Part shown: positions 8,840 to 12,188 of the stretch, piece after piece
Layout of the letters: every line of letters starts with the position of its first letter
How positions within the stretch are numbered: position 1 is the first letter of the stretch
Assembly (NCBI GenBank): GCA_028565715.1
Contig: JAOXYC010191134.1
Coordinates: forward strand, 1-12,188
Origin: Phoronis pallida
Taxonomy: Eukaryota > Phoronida > Phoronidae
Direction of reading: 5' to 3'
Length of the DNA stretch: 12,188 nucleotides
The notes under the pieces: generated by a model
What the model saw: only the letters and a program-made list of their open reading frames with translations
Database searches by the model: none
Told to the model about the DNA's origin: nothing
Translations under genes and position numbers: made by a program

Positions 8840-9199
8840 CAGTGTTCTCCACATCAGAAAATTCAAACACGTCGCATTGTATAATTTGGTTAAACTTGAC
8901 GCGCGTTGCTTCGCGCGAAAAAAAGATGCATGGTGGTGAAATCCATTGTTTTGCAATTTTTATTTAAGATTTTCTCTTAATTTTCAACAAACTGAGCATT
9001 TTAATTAAAAAAAAAAAAGTAAAGAAGGCCTTAAGAGTTTTAGGAATGCTAAGGTATAATTGGTGATAAAATTATTACTTTTCACCACATTTTTTTTTTT
9101 TTCAAACATGTCGCGCGGCCATTCAAACGTGTCGCGTGCCATTTTTCAAATTTCAAACATGTCGCGGCGACATGTTAAAACAGGTCATGGAGAACACTG
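8840..9199. mobile_element. 360-bp non-autonomous inverted-repeat DNA transposon
   Basis: The left end CAGTGTTCTCCA (8840-8851) matches the reverse complement of the right end TGGAGAACACTG (9188-9199). The 5 bp CCTGT directly abuts both ends (8835-8839 and 9200-9204), as expected for a target-site duplication. At about the same depth inside each end lies AACAYGTCGC. Related words recur at 8862-8875, 9102-9115, 9122-9135 and 9148-9161, with an inverted copy near 9166. A CGCGCG/CGCGCG hairpin lies at 8900-8917, and A12 (9007-9018) and T13 (9090-9102) runs are inside. No transposase is encoded, so movement would depend on an enzyme elsewhere. CAG...CTG ends recall hAT elements, but those make 8-bp duplications; the superfamily is undecided. 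Confidence 0.8.
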
Positions 9200-9204
9200 C
9201 CTGT

Positions 9205-9890
9205 CACAGAACTCACTGCAAATCCTGTTAGAGAAAAGGATGTGAGTTGTGTTTGAATGTTTCTTAACCCTTCAAGATGTTAGTCATGTATTAAGACTAC
9301 GTACTTCGTAAGGGAGACCCAGTCTGGCAAATCATCAGCTTAAAAGAAGGCATGTTTGATTTTTATTGCAATAATTGTAGCTGACAAAATGATAAAGCAG
9401 ATTTGTGTCAAGCTGCATTAAATCAGCAGCTGCTGGAATGTTTGAGATGATCTCGTTATTAATTTTAATCTCGGGTTTTCAAATCTAAAACACTTTAATT
9501 AATCTGTCTAGGATAGAAGTTCATTCACCCTAGAATATAATTGGTGATTATTGGGATTATAACTGACAAGTTTAAGAACATATTTATCTCGTTTCTGTGG
9601 GTATCAATATTTTTATTGACCTTTGCTTTAAATTTTAGAATGAGTAAATTTTATACCATTGAATATAATGTACGAAATGTTTGACTTGCCTGTGAAGTAA
9701 TTGCAATAGTTGTTATAATATTTATTTCTTAAAAATGTGGTAATTTATCTGGCTAGAAATAAAGCTCAACATGGGCTTTTATTTAAGTTGTTATAATTTT
9801 AAAGTACATTGATAGAAGTAGTACCCTATTTAATAGTAGTCGATCATCCATTTAGAACTCTTCTTCATTTCTTTTCGAGCAAGATTATGA
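9205..9890. other. AT-rich intronic stretch, no feature seen
   Basis: No exon, repeat or RNA gene was recognised. The sequence is strongly AT-rich with many in-frame stops on both strands. Confidence 0.5.
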
Positions 9891-9923
9891 TTTCAAGTGT
9901 TTTTCCTCGTTATGTCATTTCAG

Positions 9924-9980
9924 CAGCATGAAGATGGAAACCATGAGGGCAATTTTTTTGCCAGTTTAACATCTCTTAAG
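9924..9980 (+). CDS. CTDSPL: Probable 57-bp cassette exon of the CTDSP-like gene
   Basis: A pyrimidine-rich stretch ending ATTTCAG at 9923 precedes a 57-bp open segment that ends AAG|GTTGGT. It encodes QHEDGNHEGNFFASLTSLK. The preceding exon ends on a codon boundary, so this one joins in phase 0. Being a multiple of three, it can be included or skipped without changing the frame. Human CTDSPL has an 11-residue optional segment at the same place, between the VEENG region and the YLLPE motif ahead of the catalytic domain, which supports a cassette. The donor is weak (T at +3, G at +4), as is common for optional exons. The first bases, CAGCAG, form a tandem acceptor, so the leading Gln may be present or absent. 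The peptide has no similarity that I recognise; the call rests on splice signals, phase and position. Confidence 0.55.
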
Positions 9981-10011
9981 GTTGGTGTTCACCACAGCCC
10001 GGGGTCTCTAG

Positions 10012-10029
10012 CTCTCTCTCTCTCTCTCT
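10012..10029 (+). repeat. (CT)9 microsatellite near the weak donor
   Basis: Nine CT units lie 31 bases after the donor at 9981 within a longer pyrimidine-rich run (10005-10039, interrupted by AG and G). In RNA this reads UCUCUCU, the kind of site bound by polypyrimidine-tract-binding proteins, which often control nearby optional exons. The array itself is certain; the regulatory role is inferred from position. Confidence 0.8.
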
Positions 10030-10040
10030 GTCTTCTTCTA

Positions 10041-10069
10041 GTTGCTATGGTAGCTGTAACCATGGCTAC
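10041..10069. promoter_or_regulatory. Two adjacent X-box-like palindromes
   Basis: GTTGCTATGGTAGC (10041-10054) and GTAACCATGGCTAC (10056-10069) both resemble the RFX-factor X-box GTNRCC-(0-3)-RGYAAC. The second has a perfect left half and one mismatch on the right; the first has one mismatch in each half. GGTAGC (10049-10054) and GCTACC (10065-10070) also pair, so the segment can fold into a hairpin. An RFX enhancer or an RNA structure near the splice donor are both possible; neither is shown. Confidence 0.25.
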
Positions 10070-10099
10070 CACCAAACCATCTTTCTGTGGCGGCTGACA

Positions 10100-10815
10100 A
10101 CAATTTGCACACTTGGTAGCACAGAGAGTCAGTAAAAAATGCAAAATTGTCACACTTGATTAGAGGGAAAAATGATGGTCAGACCTATTGATATGACAGA
10201 AAGTGGGAATTGATATTTAAACATCATTTTTCATTCATTCATTTTTCACTTCACAAAAATTTGGTTTCTGAAAATAACATGACTAACAAGACTTGCTTTT
10301 TTGTTTACAAAATTAACAGGGTGTGGCACTTCGCAACTAAATATTCAACATTCTAACACAAACTTACAATCTTGTTAAAACCACGGAAACTAGTTTCTGC
10401 TATTCTGACAAAATGTGGGATCTGGATAAAGGTAACAAGATCAATCTTTCATAGAATTTCTAAATTTGATCAAATTATTGAAATCAAATCTGTTTCATCG
10501 GTTGCACAGTCAATTCAGTTATGGTTCTCTATGATTACATATAATTATTTAGCATCTCCTTTGTTTTAGTTTGATTATCTGTCAGAACCCTTATTTCTTT
10601 GAAAGATCAAGACAGACAGTAAAATAAGAATATTCTGACAAAAATGTGTGTCGCAATATCTAAATTTTCAAGTTTAAACAGCAAACAAATAATATGCTAT
10701 TATGAATACCATGAATTATGGTATGCAATTCTTTTTCAAATCAAGATGGAACGTATGAATATACAGTATAGTATTAGCTGCATAAATCAACTTTGGTAAT
10801 GGAAAACAGATCCCA
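10100..10815. other. AT-rich intronic stretch, no feature seen
   Basis: No exon or repeat ends were recognised. A short open frame at 10372-10569 has no known motif and no convincing flanking splice sites. Confidence 0.5.
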
Positions 10816-10820
10816 ATAAT

Positions 10821-10936
10821 TTGGTACAAGTCGAATAAGTTGGTCCCTCGTATAACTAACCGTTATTTAGTCGTTGGAAACACATTGACTGAATAACGCA
10901 AATAAAAGAAGGACCAGCTTATTCGACTTGTACCAA
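10821..10936. mobile_element. 116-bp foldback MITE with TAAT target duplication
   Basis: The 26-bp left arm (10821-10846, starting TTGGTACAAGTCGAATAAG) matches the reverse complement of the right arm (10911-10936) at 25 of 26 positions. A second inner pair, CGTTATTTAGTC (10861-10872) with GACTGAATAACG (10887-10898), extends the fold and leaves a loop of only a few bases. TAAT abuts both ends (10817-10820 and 10937-10940), consistent with a 4-bp target-site duplication. The whole element is therefore one long hairpin with no coding capacity, typical of a MITE. Several mismatches become G-U pairs in + strand RNA. The near-identical arms suggest recent insertion. The superfamily was not identified. 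Confidence 0.85.
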
Positions 10937-11021
10937 TAATTTTTCATCTACTAAATGCGGCACCACTCCTGCAGTAGTATAGAAACACCAAGTTATCAAA
11001 GGTAGTTACCTTCATGCGACA

Positions 11022-11089
11022 ATCACTAAGTTATATTTTAGTAAATCACCAATTATAATTCAGTAAATCACCAAGTTATAATTCAGTAA
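11022..11089 (+). repeat. Three tandem copies of a 22-23 bp unit
   Basis: The unit ATCACCAAGTTATAATTCAG plus TAA occurs at 11067-11089. A copy lacking one G lies at 11045-11066 and a more diverged copy at 11022-11044. The second and third copies are nearly identical, so the array likely grew by slippage. A partial word ACACCAAGTTATCA at 10985 may be a fourth remnant. The array is non-coding. Confidence 0.85.
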
Positions 11090-11376
11090 AATAAAATTAT
11101 TATAAAAATGTGGCCCACCCTTGGTATTCATGCAACGAAACCAATGCTCACTAGTTAGAAGTATGATCAAAGGATTTTTACATTCATTCATTTCTTTTAC
11201 CATATCAATGTTTCATTCGATCTAGCATCTCTTCATTTATGTTTTAGCAAATTGCTTTATCTGACAGAGATGCTCCCATAAATAAAACACTTATGGAAAT
11301 TAAGTTTGGGTTTACATGTTTTCCAATGCATAATACACTGGAGGTCAGGTACAAGTGGGTTTTTATCTCAGCCTAT

Positions 11377-11736
11377 GGGGGGTCACTCCAAAATTGATTC
11401 AAGCTCGAAAATAAGAGGTTTTTTACAAAAAGTGGGTTGATTTAAGAATCCAGAAATATGTACATAGTGTCGAGGTAGGTCCTAATGTAGACTAAACTCC
11501 AGCCCCTTCAACTCAGGTCGAGGGACTGTATCAATCACAGGGGGTCTTCCGTTTTTTTACCAAAAGTAGGCAACTGTGTCTAAGTGAGTGACGTAATCAT
11601 AATATAATTAGCGATACGCGACTATCATGTAGTGATAACAGACCATCGTTTTGCAAATCTTGCCTCTCACAGATTTACCTATCTCTTCAAATATTCAAGT
11701 ATAAAAATGACCAACACATTTTTAGAGTGACCCCCC
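11377..11736. mobile_element. Candidate 360-bp inverted-repeat element
   Basis: GGGGGGTCACTCCAAAA at 11377-11393 matches the reverse complement of 11720-11736 at 16 of 17 positions. The internal block at 11480-11660 is repeated in inverted orientation at 4575-4740, which supports a mobile origin. No target-site duplication was found next to the ends (left flank CAGCCTAT, right flank CGGGATCT), so the true borders may differ or the flanks have decayed. No transposase is encoded. Confidence 0.55.
11480..11660 (-). repeat. Dispersed repeat, copy B (inverted relative to 4575-4740)
   Basis: Read on the minus strand this block contains, in order, CGATGGTCTGTT (from 11648), GTATCGCTAA (11617), TGATTACGTCACTC (11599), GGAAGACC (11550) and TTTAGTCTA (11496), collinear with copy A. 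In + strand translation from the GTGACGTAATC word, copy B reads SDVI and, after one stop codon, LAI then TDHR; copy A on its minus strand reads SDVINIYLAI then TDHR. This may be leftover from a shared coding ancestor or simply from conserved DNA. The family was not recognised. Confidence 0.7.
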
Positions 11737-12188
11737 GGGATCTTGACCTATTAGTGGGAAAGCGCATGTGCCCAGTAGAAGTTGGTAGTCAACTTTGAAT
11801 GACCCCTATTTATTGATGTTGTAAGGATTCAGATGTTGATCACTGCAGATTGATTAGTTATCTTGATGGGCAAAAAATGTTTGGTGTTGCTGTTTTGTAT
11901 GTTTGAGTGTTCACTTGAAATAGAAATAGACTAATGACCACGCTGAAAATTTGTAATTCTTTAAAATTAAAGTTATGAATTTATTGACTGTTTTTGAAAT
12001 TGATCCCTGTCTGTTTGTATTTATAAAACATTCTAAAACATAAAGTATTCAGGCTGATTGAAAAAGTCCCTGTGTTCCAAAATGTAGTAAGGGCCAAGGG
12101 GTCTTGGGATAAAACATTTTATGTCCATGAGCAAAATGGATTTCTGATTGTTCTTTATATTTTGCTGCTCTGTGGTTGGACCCCAGGG
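11737..12188. other. Intronic tail of the window, no feature seen
   Basis: No exon, RNA gene or repeat was recognised between the inverted-repeat element and the window end. The sequence is AT-rich with stops in all frames. Confidence 0.5.

Larger units (their letters stand above)
8409..9923 (+). other. CTDSPL: Intron between the two CTDSP-like exons
   Basis: The intron begins GTGAGA and ends with a pyrimidine-rich stretch and ATTTCAG. It is phase 0. It contains a GC-richer unassigned patch (8640-8834), a 360-bp inverted-repeat transposon (8840-9199), and from 9205 to about 9890 AT-rich sequence in which nothing was recognised. Vertebrate CTDSP introns host miR-26 genes, but no miR-26-like sequence is present here. 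Confidence 0.7.
9981..12188 (+). other. CTDSPL: Intron after the candidate cassette exon (partial)
   Basis: The intron starts GTTGGT and does not end inside the window. No sequence encoding the expected YLLPE or VVIDLDETLVHSSFK motifs was found, so the catalytic exons lie beyond 12188. Contents are a (CT)9 tract and X-box-like sites just after the donor, a foldback transposon, a short tandem array, and a 360-bp segment with inverted ends. Confidence 0.5.

Noticed and set aside
8707-8967. Open frame starting VDKMLRPVPP as a further CTDSP exon
   Set aside because: The acceptor tract is poor, the phase-0 frame required by the preceding exon stops early, and the open frame continues into a transposon.
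8409-12188. A miR-26 gene in a CTDSP intron, as in vertebrates
   Set aside because: The miR-26 start TTCAAGTAATCC was looked for on both strands. Only short partial matches to TTCAAGT occur (for example near 11694), without a pairing arm.
1-12188. A bacterial operon, CRISPR array, tRNA or rRNA
   Set aside because: No long ORFs, no regularly spaced repeat array, and no tRNA or rRNA motifs were seen. Splice-bounded exons and MITEs point to an animal genome.

Overview
The window looks like intron-rich, AT-rich DNA from an animal. It is not bacterial: there are no long ORFs, no ribosome binding sites and no operon layout. I recognise one gene, on the + strand: a small C-terminal-domain phosphatase of the CTDSP/SCP family (CTDSP1, CTDSP2, CTDSPL). 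The species cannot be named. Clusters of AGGTCA/TGACCT words, frequent acatgtat words and short inverted-repeat transposons suggest an invertebrate deuterostome or lophotrochozoan, but this is a guess.

Layout: 1-8268 is intron (or upstream) sequence ending in a strong splice acceptor. Exon 8269-8408 encodes the N-terminal basic and Cys-Cys segment of the phosphatase. Intron 8409-9923 carries a 360-bp inverted-repeat transposon with a 5-bp target duplication. A likely second exon, 9924-9980, is 57 bp, phase 0 at both ends and begins at a CAGCAG tandem acceptor. It sits where vertebrate CTDSPL has a short optional exon, so it is probably a cassette exon. From 9981 to the end is intron again. 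The catalytic exons with the DxDx(T/V) phosphatase motif are not in the window and should lie downstream; no convincing first coding exon is seen upstream.

The introns hold most of the visible structure: a diverged direct repeat (1725-1972), a tandem duplication (5915-6185), an inverted repeat (7305-7509), a near-perfect 116-bp foldback element with a TAAT duplication (10821-10936), a 360-bp segment with inverted ends (11377-11736), and a repeat block shared in opposite orientation between 4575-4740 and 11480-11660. A CpG-richer patch lies at about 4560-4925. Nuclear-receptor-type half-sites occur at 3276-3310 and 4090-4104, and X-box-like palindromes at 10041-10069.

I found no evidence of a new multi-gene system. 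The points most worth checking are the candidate cassette exon with its NAGNAG acceptor and the three inverted-repeat elements.
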